Assembly: GCF_027111255.2 (NCBI RefSeq)
Contig: NZ_CP114285.2
Coordinates: 1,488,001 to 1,552,000, forward strand
Source of the DNA: Flavobacterium flavigenum
GTDB taxonomy: Bacteria > Bacteroidota > Bacteroidia > Flavobacteriales > Flavobacteriaceae
Direction of reading: 5' to 3'
Length of the DNA stretch: 64,000 nt
Notes under the pieces: model-generated
Told to the model about the DNA's origin: nothing
Seen by the model: the letters and a program-made list of their open reading frames with translations, nothing else
Databases searched by the model: none
Program-made: the position numbers and the translations under genes
Part shown: piece by piece, positions 47,118 through 56,454 of the stretch
How the letters are laid out: each line of letters starts with the position of its first letter
Numbering within the stretch: position 1 is the first letter of the stretch

Positions 47118-47147
47118 AACGGCTGCCCTTTTAATAGCAGCCGTTTT
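47118..47147. terminator. Terminator repeat, copy B
   Basis: AACGGCTGC pairs with GCAGCCGTT and is followed by T-rich sequence. It ends the lipoprotein gene and the convergent DUF4132 gene and repeats the sequence of copy A with few changes. Confidence 0.85.
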
Positions 47148-47170
47148 TATTTAGAATTAATTGCTTTTCA

Positions 47171-50100
47171 CTATTCATACGTTTTATCAATCTGACTTAA
47201 AATAGTTGGATCCTGAATTTCATCATCTTTAGCAAACAATAAAACTTTAGACATTACCTCAGCAGATTTCGGATCATCATCTGCAAAAGGAATGAACAAA
47301 CGTCCTCTGTGCTGCGAATGAATTGGCAGGACCGATAAATATTTACCCGGAAGCTGATGCACAACCGCGCTTCCTAAATGCACGCTGTAATCAGCTAGTT
47401 TTCCTTTTATGATGGCATGATTTTCTTTTATTTCAACATTTTTGACTTTAAATAATCGCAATGTTTCTCTCAATAAAACGCCTCTCATTTCGATAGAAGA
47501 ATGACTTGCTTCCGGATCTACGCCTCCAACATGAGCCACACTTACCACCAAGTCAATATCACGCATTACTTCTGAGAAAATTCTCGGATTGATATCTTCA
47601 AACGCAATGTTTTTATAATCCTTTAAAGAATGGAATTCGATCGTTTCTAAAGTCGGACTCTCCACATCTGCCGGCGAAAACCAGTCTGCCATCGCATACA
47701 TTTTTACCTGATAACCTTCTTTATGGAAAACTTTCTGCAATCCCTCTTCGTAATCTACTTTCCAGCCACGTGTTTTTAATAATGCCAAAGTTTTATTCGG
47801 CTGAACCTGATGTCCTGCATAACGTCTTGAAATTGATTTTTCTTTCAACTCGTCTGGCGTTGGAACATACAATTCTCTGAAAATCTGTTTAAAAGGCTGT
47901 TGCAATTTATTATCAAAACAATACGATTGAAAATCAACCCAAACGCCATTTTTATGGAGATCATAACAATGTGCAATTCTAAAAGTCTGATTTTCGTTTA
48001 ACGAAATCATTTCTCCCAAAGCAGAAATCAGATTTCCATCTACATAAAAGCCAATCTGATTGTCATTCGAAATAAAAACTAACTTTTCTAAATGTTTCGA
48101 TATAATCGGATGCTCAAAAAGGTTCTGCATTTCTGTGAATAAAAACTCATCACCACGAATCATACTTTCTTCCAAACCTTTTCTGGAGCGTGTCCATTGT
48201 TCACGCATCGTTTTTCTGTAAGCGGTTAATTCCAGAATGCCTTTGTCTTTTTTATATTTTGCCGGAATCGCTTTTATTTCTTTATCCTCTTTAAAAGTAA
48301 CCAGATCGGCTTTTCCTTCTTTATTAATTACAAGACTTACCGTAATATCATCCAGTTTTACTTCTGTTTCTTTCGATAAAATATTCTGAACTTGTTTTGT
48401 TTCCATTGCCCAAGTCAAACGAACCGGATCCGGATAACCGGCATTTCTCGCTAAATTTTCTAAAGCCACACGAATCGCCAAAGCTTCGCTCGCCTGTTTC
48501 ATCGAACCGAATTCTTTGCTTTCTTTTTTAAACTGCTGTAAATATTCGTAACGCGCCAAAATATCTTTTTCCGGACTTGCTTTGCTTAACGGAACCAATC
48601 CGTAAACTCTTAGATAATCCTGATCGCGTTTGTCTTTTACTTTGGCCGTAACTTCCCTAATTTTTAAATCGCCCGTAATCGTATCCGCGTACAATCTGGC
48701 GCGTCTGTGGCCGTTTCCGTCTGTTACATATTTCGCAGATTCATATAAAAGTTCCCATTTTGCTTTTCCTAATTTTTTGTACGCCGATGTAAACCAATCT
48801 TTATCGACAGCACCATCTTTAAAATCCTGTAAATCTAAAGTCGAAAATCTCGCTGCTTCACTTTCTAGTTCTGAATTGGTAGCGCTGTAAGATGCCGTTT
48901 TCGTATGTGCATGAAACCACCAGATCCCTTCATCCAGACCATTCCAATCCAAATAACTGCTGATAAACTTTTGCCATTGTGGCGCATAAATCGCAGTCTG
49001 AATCAATCTTTCTTCAGAGATTTTGGCTTTTTTAATTAAGGCATTAAAACTTTCCTGTGTATCTGTTTCTAACGGATAACATCTTTTCAATAAGAAACTG
49101 AATAATTTCTGTTTTGTTAAATCGGTGTAACTCCATGAATAAATATACCCTTTGTACAAACTTGCTTTTCCCAGTGCTGTAATCAATTCGACTAAACGGT
49201 TAGCACCAAAAATCTTCTGGAAACTCTGCACCAAATGCGTTACCGTTGTATTCGAATCTCCTCGCTTCACCTCAACATCCAAAAATGTTTCCCTGATTTT
49301 ATCAATCATCGGAACCAGGAACGGAAACTTCTTAATTAAGTCTTCGCTCCCAAAATGCCTGTAATGTTTGGTTTCGCTGGTTAAAACAGAAATTCTTTCG
49401 CTTTCTAAAATACCTTCGTACAATTCGCCTTCGGTAATTAATTTTTGTTCGAAAGCCACGCAAAACAAGTGAATTGGCGGTTTGGCAAACGGTCTGTTTT
49501 TTTCCAATCCGTTCAATTGCCTCCATCTGTACAGATTCCAAACCTTAGCATTTTGTTCTTCCGTTAAATCAAGTAAGCCGATTTTATTCAAATAAACATC
49601 AAAAAAGCCTTGGTTTTGCCAACCGTTTCCGTTGTTGTTATTATAATAGTATTCGTCTTTAGCAGGTTTGTATTCAAACTCAATTATCGATTCCGGAAGA
49701 TCTGCGTATAAAGTACTGCAGGCATCGATTAAGAAATCGGCTTTTTCTTCAAAAGCATATTTTAATTGCAAGGCATTCAGAATATTTAAAATCGCATTGT
49801 CCCAATCGTAACCTCTTTTGTTCTGATGCGGTAATAATTCTTTATAATAAAAAACATGTTTTTCCAGAAAATCCCTCCACACTTTTCGATCACAATTGCT
49901 GACCATCGTCATCAAAAACAAATCTCTATTGGCAAGACCCGATTTTGTAAACCATGCTGACCAAACTTCATACAACGGATAATTTGTCTGTGCTAATTCT
50001 GAGTCTTTTTCGTCTTTCAAATATTTTATTGTTCTAAAAGTATTACCCAATAAAACAGTCGATTTGCTATTATCGTAGTTCTCGATTTCGTATTCGTAGT

Positions 50101-52237
50101 TTGTGTTTTCTTCAAACAATTTGTAAAGCTTCGCAATTTCAGTTTTAATATGCGACATCGATTTGGAGAAACCATATTGGTATTCTTTTACCGCTTTTGT
50201 GTACAAAGAATCTGCTTTTGGTTTTGGCAATTCGTAAGCCGAAATTTCGTTTGGCGTAAAAAATCCGTAACCGTTTTCTTCACTTAAAAGATCTTGCTTT
50301 TTTGAAGGCTCTAACTGCTCAATAAACCTGGTTTCTTTCTCGGTAATTTTTGGTCTTTTCAGATAGTCTTTTACCCAATCGTTAACCTTGTCCGTCAATT
50401 TATTGTTTTTCTGAAGCTGCAACATTACATCCAACATCGACATACGCTGTTCTAAATCGCCTTTTTCTACAGTCTGATCCACAAAATTGATTACTTTTTG
50501 ATCTTCTTGTTTGATCAGAATTGCGGTTAGGTTTTTCTTTAAATTCGAGTTTTTACGTTTAAATAATTCCTGAAAAATCGCCAGTTCCTCTTGTGTTAAA
50601 CTCATATCTTTTAAAACATTAACTGCTGAAGCCACAAGAGATTCTCCCCTGTCTTTTATAATGCGTAAGGCAAAATTTCTTTGAAATTCAGTCGGTTCTG
50701 TTTTGGTTTGATTGTTTTGATTGTTGTAGTACGAATAGCTGTAAAAATTGCCCAATAAATTTCTGGTCAGTTTCTCTCTTAAATTGATCGAAAAACCTTC
50801 AAAATGTTGTAAAACCGCTTCTAATCTTTCGTTGTTATCGCCAACTAAATTAATAGCTGAAGCATAAAGTGTATCTCTTTCAAACTTTACATTCAGCCAC
50901 GAAAATACTTTGCCTTCAAAAGTTTTTTCTTTCTCGGTAATGCTTTGCGCCAGATTGTAAACTTTATCAAAGAAGTTTGGATAATCTGTGTTTTCGATAT
51001 AGAATTTCGATTTGGTATTGGCTTCCAACAAAGCATTCATTCTTGGAACTGCAAAGGCTAAAACCTGTAAATTCTCATCTTCTAAAGCTTTAAAATAAAG
51101 TGGCATCTCGATATAAGGATCATTCGTTTCTCCTGCAAATTTCAGTGCCAGTGATTTCTTTTCGACCGAACCTTTTTCTACTAATTCGTGCAGATACGGA
51201 ACCGTTTTCTCGACATCCAAAACGCCCTGAACCCAAAGTGCCATATAGACTTCGTTATTGTTTTTGCTTTTTACGCCAGTCGGAATCGTTTCTGGTTTTG
51301 AAAAATAACCCGAGGCCAACTCGATAATGTTACGAACCGTTGTTTCTTTTTCAGATTCCCAGCCCAGACCTGTCCACGTATCAATGGCTCTAACGACTGA
51401 TGAAAAGCGAGTCAGTTTATTATCGATCAAAACTTTGATCATGTATTGCAAAGCGCCAATACTTGTTTCGTCTAAAGCTTCGAGAATCGTCTGGCGCAAA
51501 CCTTCCTGACGTTGTGCTGCCAAAAGCAATTTTTCTACCAATTCCCAGTTTTCTTGTTTTTCGCTGTTTAAAAGCGCTTTGATGCTATTTCTGGATACTT
51601 TTCCGTGGGTATCTTTATTGAAAATAATGTCTTCAAACAATTGATAAAGTCCATCTTTTCCAGCATCCAACGCAGCCGACCAAACCATGAATTTATTCAT
51701 TGAATTTGAAATCTCGGTATCGTAACGAATTTCGTCCTCAATACTCAAATCATAATAAAAAGTAGTGCTGTCCTGATAATTGTATTTACTGGGGCCGTTT
51801 AATAAAGAACGCAGAAAATTAATCTGATTGACCAGCAAATATTTCTGATGATTGGGCGCCCTAAAAGCTCTTCGCGTGTAACCCGTCTGATACATTTTTT
51901 GAGGCAATCTGTTCCAGGCTTCTTTTACGTATGAAGCATTTTCTTCCCCAAAAAAGAAAAGCAATAAATCGTAGTAATTTTTATCATCCCAGATATTCTC
52001 TTTTACCAAAGTCGCAAACTTTTCGGCTTCTTTAGAACCCAGTGAAATATAATTGCTGTAATAATTGTCCTGAAGTTTCAATAGTTCAAGACCAAACTCG
52101 GCAACTTCTTTTTTGAGTTTTGTTCCTGAGAATAATTTCGAAAGCAAATTGCTGTTTACAATTTCTTCCAGTTCTTTTTTAAATCTCTTAATCGGATTTT
52201 CGATTGCTTTACTTTTTAAAAGATCTTCTATTGTCAT
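47171..52237 (-). CDS. Giant DUF4132 (MolR-like) protein
   Basis: This 1688-aa cytoplasmic protein has no signal peptide or membrane segment. The C-terminal region from about residue 1200 is DUF4132-like, with the marker ALRVALENLARNAGYPDPVRLTWAME (written here with its visible core IRVALENLARNAGYPDPVRL). The long N-terminal part is helical and HEAT-like in texture, fitting the DUF5724-type region that precedes DUF4132. It is a large scaffold-type protein with unknown activity. A 144-aa gene lies 92 bp upstream and codirectional, likely its partner, and the whole set continues the minus-strand block of RNA-related genes. No catalytic motif is claimed. Confidence 0.82.
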   Translation of the reverse strand: MTIEDLLKSKAIENPIKRFKKELEEIVNSNLLSKLFSGTKLKKEVAEFGLELLKLQDNYYSNYISLGSKEAEKFATLVKENIWDDKNYYDLLLFFFGEENASYVKEAWNRLPQKMYQTGYTRRAFRAPNHQKYLLVNQINFLRSLLNGPSKYNYQDSTTFYYDLSIEDEIRYDTEISNSMNKFMVWSAALDAGKDGLYQLFEDIIFNKDTHGKVSRNSIKALLNSEKQENWELVEKLLLAAQRQEGLRQTILEALDETSIGALQYMIKVLIDNKLTRFSSVVRAIDTWTGLGWESEKETTVRNIIELASGYFSKPETIPTGVKSKNNNEVYMALWVQGVLDVEKTVPYLHELVEKGSVEKKSLALKFAGETNDPYIEMPLYFKALEDENLQVLAFAVPRMNALLEANTKSKFYIENTDYPNFFDKVYNLAQSITEKEKTFEGKVFSWLNVKFERDTLYASAINLVGDNNERLEAVLQHFEGFSINLREKLTRNLLGNFYSYSYYNNQNNQTKTEPTEFQRNFALRIIKDRGESLVASAVNVLKDMSLTQEELAIFQELFKRKNSNLKKNLTAILIKQEDQKVINFVDQTVEKGDLEQRMSMLDVMLQLQKNNKLTDKVNDWVKDYLKRPKITEKETRFIEQLEPSKKQDLLSEENGYGFFTPNEISAYELPKPKADSLYTKAVKEYQYGFSKSMSHIKTEIAKLYKLFEENTNYEYEIENYDNSKSTVLLGNTFRTIKYLKDEKDSELAQTNYPLYEVWSAWFTKSGLANRDLFLMTMVSNCDRKVWRDFLEKHVFYYKELLPHQNKRGYDWDNAILNILNALQLKYAFEEKADFLIDACSTLYADLPESIIEFEYKPAKDEYYYNNNNGNGWQNQGFFDVYLNKIGLLDLTEEQNAKVWNLYRWRQLNGLEKNRPFAKPPIHLFCVAFEQKLITEGELYEGILESERISVLTSETKHYRHFGSEDLIKKFPFLVPMIDKIRETFLDVEVKRGDSNTTVTHLVQSFQKIFGANRLVELITALGKASLYKGYIYSWSYTDLTKQKLFSFLLKRCYPLETDTQESFNALIKKAKISEERLIQTAIYAPQWQKFISSYLDWNGLDEGIWWFHAHTKTASYSATNSELESEAARFSTLDLQDFKDGAVDKDWFTSAYKKLGKAKWELLYESAKYVTDGNGHRRARLYADTITGDLKIREVTAKVKDKRDQDYLRVYGLVPLSKASPEKDILARYEYLQQFKKESKEFGSMKQASEALAIRVALENLARNAGYPDPVRLTWAMETKQVQNILSKETEVKLDDITVSLVINKEGKADLVTFKEDKEIKAIPAKYKKDKGILELTAYRKTMREQWTRSRKGLEESMIRGDEFLFTEMQNLFEHPIISKHLEKLVFISNDNQIGFYVDGNLISALGEMISLNENQTFRIAHCYDLHKNGVWVDFQSYCFDNKLQQPFKQIFRELYVPTPDELKEKSISRRYAGHQVQPNKTLALLKTRGWKVDYEEGLQKVFHKEGYQVKMYAMADWFSPADVESPTLETIEFHSLKDYKNIAFEDINPRIFSEVMRDIDLVVSVAHVGGVDPEASHSSIEMRGVLLRETLRLFKVKNVEIKENHAIIKGKLADYSVHLGSAVVHQLPGKYLSVLPIHSQHRGRLFIPFADDDPKSAEVMSKVLLFAKDDEIQDPTILSQIDKTYE

Positions 52238-52329
52238 GATTTTTATTTTAGATTGCAGATTTTAGATTTGAATTGACATTGCAATTGATTTTTGAAATTG
52301 AATTTTGAAATTGCCATTGCCATTGAAAA

Positions 52330-52764
52330 CTACCAGTAGCTTCCCGCCAAAAACGTAAGTCTGATAAACATCAGTGGTTTGTTTTCTTGGAGGTTGATTT
52401 CCTGATGTAAAGTTTCCAGCTGATCATCTCCGTAGAAAACAGCGTACAAACCATCTTCAAAAGCCTGAAGGGCGGTTTCCTGCGCTTTTGCTAAATCGAC
52501 TTGATTGTGATTGTAAATCGCACCGAAACCTACTTTTCCGGTATCGGTTAGAATAGGCAAATAATTTTCTTTGGGAAGATGGATTTTGTCTTCGTCTTCA
52601 AATTCAAAAGAAGAAGCCTGAAATAGTTGTACCTGATAATCCACTACCAGGTCAATAAGGTTTTGTGTAGAAATAACAGAGTTTGCTGCAGCGATTTCGA
52701 TTGTTTTATCCTGAAGAATGGGATGTTTTTTTCCTAACTGCTTTACTGATATAGTAAGATTCAT
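52330..52764 (-). CDS. Small partner of the DUF4132 protein
   Basis: This 144-aa protein is unrecognised. It begins with a ubiquitin- or C2-like strand pattern (MNLTISVKQLGKKHPILQDKTIEIA) and ends in DGLYAVFYGDDQLETLHQEINL and FIRLTFLAGSYW. It lies 92 bp before the DUF4132 gene on the same strand; the gap is a low-complexity stretch of GCCATTG/GAAATTG words without terminator. The two are probably co-transcribed. Function unknown. Confidence 0.65.
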   Translation of the reverse strand: MNLTISVKQLGKKHPILQDKTIEIAAANSVISTQNLIDLVVDYQVQLFQASSFEFEDEDKIHLPKENYLPILTDTGKVGFGAIYNHNQVDLAKAQETALQAFEDGLYAVFYGDDQLETLHQEINLQENKPLMFIRLTFLAGSYW

Positions 52765-52894
52765 TTAATGCTAAATTATAATTTTTCAGATCTGTAAAAT
52801 ACTAAATACAAATTAAACCTACATTAAAATGACATCTTTTTTCTATTAAAAAATCACCTCAGCGTAGTACCGGATAAAATTAAAAATTCATCGT

Positions 52895-52928
52895 AAAAAA
52901 ATACCCCGCAAATTGGTGTCTGTGGGGT
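52895..52928 (-). terminator. Terminator of the kinase-like gene
   Basis: On the minus strand ACCCC pairs with GGGGT and is followed by ATTTTTTT, 42 bp past the stop at 52970. It separates the kinase-like gene from the DUF4132 unit. Confidence 0.6.
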
Positions 52929-52969
52929 TTGGGTTTTTATTGGGAGTGAATTCATTATCTGAAAGATGT

Positions 52970-53599
52970 TCACGGTTTGTAAAACTGCTCAGTAATGTAG
53001 AAAACCGTATCGATAAAATACAAGTTCTTTTCAAACGTCAATACATTTTCATCATGCAAATCTTCGAGAATTATTCCCAGATCCGGATTAAAATAATCAT
53101 TATTTCTTGTATTTACAAAGCCGTTTTCATTTAGAAACTTTTTGACAATTTCTAATTCTGTTAATTCATCAAATTTTATAAAATCCTGCTCAACAACGGC
53201 ATAAAGAACTTCTTCCGATTCATAGAACCCAACTAATTGATAAGCTGTATCTGGAAAAAAGAAATTATTCAACAATAAGTTATTGAAATAATCTTCCCAC
53301 GATAAATAATAAATAGAATCATTGAGTTTAAAAACCTTAAACTCGTCCTGATGAAGATACACCTTTTGTTCAGCACCACTGGAAACAAAAGAATTGATAT
53401 CGATATTTGCATTCCAAAAATTATTTTGGTTGCAAAATTGCTTTATGATCTCTGCTTCTTCTCTTTTGATTTGCTTGCTATCTTTAGCTTCGCAACCTGC
53501 GCTCTTGCTTCTTCTAAGGTAACAGGAGATCGCTTGGATAGCATCTCCATACCTAACTTGGCTCTTTCCTGAAATGATATTTTGTAGTTCATGTTTCAT
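52970..53599 (-). CDS. Polyvalent-type small protein-kinase-like protein
   Basis: This 209-aa protein looks like the short kinase-like domain seen in phage polyvalent proteins and in scattered Bacteroidota genes. Marks are FVSSGAEQKVYLHQDEFKVFKLND (nucleotide-loop and lysine region), LYAVVEQDFIKFDE (hinge), and GIILEDLHDENVL followed by LYFIDTVF (catalytic-loop and metal-site equivalents). It might phosphorylate a protein or small molecule; activity is untested. A TATCTTTG (-7 box, 53614-53621, minus strand) lies 14 bp before its ATG, so it has its own promoter besides read-through from the nucleotidyltransferase gene 30 bp upstream. Confidence 0.65.
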   Translation of the reverse strand: MKHELQNIISGKSQVRYGDAIQAISCYLRRSKSAGCEAKDSKQIKREEAEIIKQFCNQNNFWNANIDINSFVSSGAEQKVYLHQDEFKVFKLNDSIYYLSWEDYFNNLLLNNFFFPDTAYQLVGFYESEEVLYAVVEQDFIKFDELTELEIVKKFLNENGFVNTRNNDYFNPDLGIILEDLHDENVLTFEKNLYFIDTVFYITEQFYKP

Positions 53600-53629
53600 G
53601 AAAATTTAAAGTTCAAAGATAAGGATTAT

Positions 53630-54727
53630 TTACTGATATAATTCTTCACGAATTTTAATCAAAGCCTGAATCGCTTTTTCTTCATTAGGTTTCTCAGGCA
53701 AAGTCGAAATTTTATAATGATTTTCGATTGAAGCAATTAAATTATCTGCCATTTCGAGTAAATCATCGTATTCTCTGTTTCCTGCTTTTATGTCTAATAA
53801 CTCTTCACGGTTTGAAACTCTGATATTTAATTTTCCGGTTGAAAGAATTTGCTCAGCCGTTTGCAACAACCTAATCGTGTGCATCATGTTTTTGCTGTCG
53901 TAATTTTTTCCGTGCTGCTGATTGGTGTTGTAACGTTCTTGATTGCGTTTTTCAATCCAGTTCCAGTACTCAGTGTATTCTTTACAGTATTTTGAGTATC
54001 CGTCCTGATTGCAGGATAAATAACCGATCGATTTTTCGTTTTTAGGAATCGACGAAACCGACACTTCATTAGAGTTTTCTTTCTGAATAATGCCTTTGTA
54101 GCCTAAGGCTTTATTTTCGTCATAAAACATGGCAAACATATCCTTTATATGCGGCATTTTTGAAAATCCAATCTGCGACGCATGACAGGAATTCGCTATT
54201 AACCAATTTTGAACAGAATTGCTCCCTGCGCGGACAAGTACGGACAAGTCGCGACTTGTCCCTGCCCCTGCAGGCAATACATAACAAAAATTCAAAAGGC
54301 TTTTCTTTTCCTTTGGCAGCGGATTTACGATTTTCTTGTTTAAACCTCTCGCCTTTTTGATCTGCGTAACGGCATAACCCGCAAAAGAATCTTTACAGAG
54401 TTTTGATAGAAAATCTTCTATTCTCAGGTTTTCCATTAACGGATGTTTGTACAAAATACAATCTTCCGGCGAAGCCAGAATCTCCAATATATTAGGATTG
54501 TTTTTAAGCAGTAATTCTACAAAACGACCAATTTCATAATAAACCTCATCATTCGTCTCATTTGCAATCTGCGGAATATAATCTAAACCAAAGAATTTGT
54601 CTTTCGGAAGATAATAAACGCCTTTTATATCGGTATCTGATGTTGGTGTATTTAAACCAAAAGATCTGCTTCCTGAAATTACTTCGAAAAGGATTAGGTT
54701 TTGGGATTTTAGGTTTTGGATGGTCAT
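53630..54727 (-). CDS. Polymerase-beta-type nucleotidyltransferase B (COG3541-like)
   Basis: This 365-aa nucleotidyltransferase has the pol-beta signature EVISGSRSFGL (GSR 19-21) and the metal-binding SDTDIKGVY (D31, D33), then the family segment KNNPNILEILASPEDCIL. Members of this group are found next to RNA ligases and are proposed to add or move nucleotides on RNA ends. The gene overlaps the nuclease-like gene by 4 bp (ATGA). A 17-codon GC-rich palindromic insert (GAGTSRDLSVLVRAG region, nt 54223-54274) interrupts the domain in frame after FCYVLPA. Whether it harms function is unknown. It is the second such enzyme in the operon. Confidence 0.8.
   Translation of the reverse strand: MTIQNLKSQNLILFEVISGSRSFGLNTPTSDTDIKGVYYLPKDKFFGLDYIPQIANETNDEVYYEIGRFVELLLKNNPNILEILASPEDCILYKHPLMENLRIEDFLSKLCKDSFAGYAVTQIKKARGLNKKIVNPLPKEKKSLLNFCYVLPAGAGTSRDLSVLVRAGSNSVQNWLIANSCHASQIGFSKMPHIKDMFAMFYDENKALGYKGIIQKENSNEVSVSSIPKNEKSIGYLSCNQDGYSKYCKEYTEYWNWIEKRNQERYNTNQQHGKNYDSKNMMHTIRLLQTAEQILSTGKLNIRVSNREELLDIKAGNREYDDLLEMADNLIASIENHYKISTLPEKPNEEKAIQALIKIREELYQ
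54223..54274. repeat. GC-rich palindromic element inserted in frame within a gene
   Basis: The element contains a perfect 20-bp palindrome, GGACAAGTCGCGACTTGTCC (54242-54261), preceded by a tandem CGGACAAGTA/CGGACAAGTC and flanked by CCCTGC/CCTGCAGG arms. It is strikingly GC-rich in an AT-rich gene and keeps the frame, adding about 17 residues. It resembles REP-type mobile palindromes. No second copy is in this window. Confidence 0.7.
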
Positions 54728-56454
54728 TTTAATTTATTTATATGATTACGCCAATAATCGGGAAAATAAGGTGTTTTAAAATAATAATGTGCAATTGTTC
54801 TTAAAGAAGAAAAACCATATTTATCAGTCCTGTATTCATATTGAAATTCATCTTTTCTTTTTAGAAGTTTATTCTTGAAATCTTCAAATGATAATTCCTT
54901 ATTAAATTCTGAAAACATACTTGTTTCAATTTGATACCCATCATTAACTGATATTGAGAATAATTGTTCTTCTAAATCATTTTCAGTATTTTCAATAAGG
55001 TGTTTTGAAATTGAATTTATGCTATGATGTGGTACAAATAATCCTAAAGTAATATCACTTTCAATTACAAATTTTCTTGTTTCATAATATGTTTGATCTA
55101 AATCTAAAATTGCAATATATTCTAATAATACAGCCAGCAACGGAGAAATTGAATCTATATAATAGACTGGTTTTACACTTGTAACTGTATATTTTATTAC
55201 ACTTTCAATGTTATTAGATGCATCGGGAAATTTATTATAATTCTTTTTAAGAAACTTTAAATAACCTAATATGTTCAAAAGATATTGCTTTGCGGATTCA
55301 ATATCCCCAAAATATATTAATAAATTAATATTATCAATTATTGGAATTGAGTGAATATCTATTAATGGCCTAGATAGAACATTAATATTTTGTAAGGTGT
55401 TATTAATTCTAAAAATATAACTTTTATATTGATCTTTTTGAATTTTATCTTTTAATGAGTTAATAAAATAATTTAAAGTAACATTAAAATCATAACTTCT
55501 AACAGTATATCCTATTTGCTCATATCTACCGCCATTTTCATAATGTAAACCATCTTTCAACTCTAATAAATTTAAATTTCTTTCTAAGTATTCTTCAATA
55601 GTAGAATTATAGAATAAATAAAACTGATTAAATAAATTTATAACCTCTTTAATAGTTTCTAATTTGTTTTTTAATATCCAAAACCAATACTTTAATATTA
55701 AATGGGTAAGATATTTTTTTGCTATTGATAAGTTATTGTAGTTTTTTGATTCTGTATAAATTATATAGGCTACCAAATTAACAGATTGAAATATAAGTTT
55801 TTGCGATCGACTTAATTTACCTTTAGTTTTAGAAAATGAATTTTTAAATAAAAGATTATTTAATAAAGAATCAAAATCATTTGAAACATTTTCTCCTACA
55901 TTCAAATTCACTAAAACTCTATTAAAAAGTCTTATATTTTCATCATTAATTAATAAATATCTACTAAAAATTTCATTTGAGAGTAAATCAGATATTTTAT
56001 AAATATTCCATTCTTCAAATTCAATTCCTTTTTCAATAAATTCTTTTTGAGAAAATCCATTTAGTGATGTCCTTATTTTTTCACTTACCATACCGTTGAA
56101 TACCAATACAACTTTAATTGGTAGCTTATCAAAATCTTTGTAAGTTGTTTTAAAATCAGCATCAACAGTCATTCTTAGTGTGTCACGAACCCCATTATCA
56201 GGTTTGTTCCATTTTTCACTGTCAATATTTCCCGCTTTTAATTCAAAATAAAAACGTTTCTTTATTCCATCTACTGGATCATTTTTTACAGCAACAATAT
56301 CTTTTCCATATTGTGAAAATCCTTTGTATTCTTTCGGAGTAGAGAGAATTTCATATTCCAAAGTTTGAAGAAGAATTGTAAAAATCACATCTAATTCATT
56401 ATCTTCCTTTAAAGATTCTAAATAGTCTTTTATTATTGTTGGCTTAATATTCAT
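54724..56454 (-). CDS. PD-(D/E)XK nuclease-like protein with helical C-terminus
   Basis: This 576-aa protein is not a known named family to me, but residues about 25-165 show a restriction-endonuclease fold: helix, then YGKDIVAV (D52), KRFYFELKAG (E71, K73), and later strands LPIKVVLVFNG and WNIYKISDLL. The D...ExK spacing is typical of PD-(D/E)XK nucleases such as Mrr. The remaining 400 residues are helical, possibly TPR/HEAT-like. It starts at TAATG, sharing one base with the stop of the 623-aa gene, and overlaps nucleotidyltransferase B by 4 bp, so translation is coupled. The gene is more AT-rich than its neighbours, hinting at transfer. Confidence 0.6.
   Translation of the reverse strand: MNIKPTIIKDYLESLKEDNELDVIFTILLQTLEYEILSTPKEYKGFSQYGKDIVAVKNDPVDGIKKRFYFELKAGNIDSEKWNKPDNGVRDTLRMTVDADFKTTYKDFDKLPIKVVLVFNGMVSEKIRTSLNGFSQKEFIEKGIEFEEWNIYKISDLLSNEIFSRYLLINDENIRLFNRVLVNLNVGENVSNDFDSLLNNLLFKNSFSKTKGKLSRSQKLIFQSVNLVAYIIYTESKNYNNLSIAKKYLTHLILKYWFWILKNKLETIKEVINLFNQFYLFYNSTIEEYLERNLNLLELKDGLHYENGGRYEQIGYTVRSYDFNVTLNYFINSLKDKIQKDQYKSYIFRINNTLQNINVLSRPLIDIHSIPIIDNINLLIYFGDIESAKQYLLNILGYLKFLKKNYNKFPDASNNIESVIKYTVTSVKPVYYIDSISPLLAVLLEYIAILDLDQTYYETRKFVIESDITLGLFVPHHSINSISKHLIENTENDLEEQLFSISVNDGYQIETSMFSEFNKELSFEDFKNKLLKRKDEFQYEYRTDKYGFSSLRTIAHYYFKTPYFPDYWRNHINKLK

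Noticed and set aside
53630..54727. Nucleotidyltransferase B as a pseudogene broken by the palindromic insert
   Set aside because: The insert keeps the frame and both catalytic and C-terminal regions are intact, so the gene is kept as coding.
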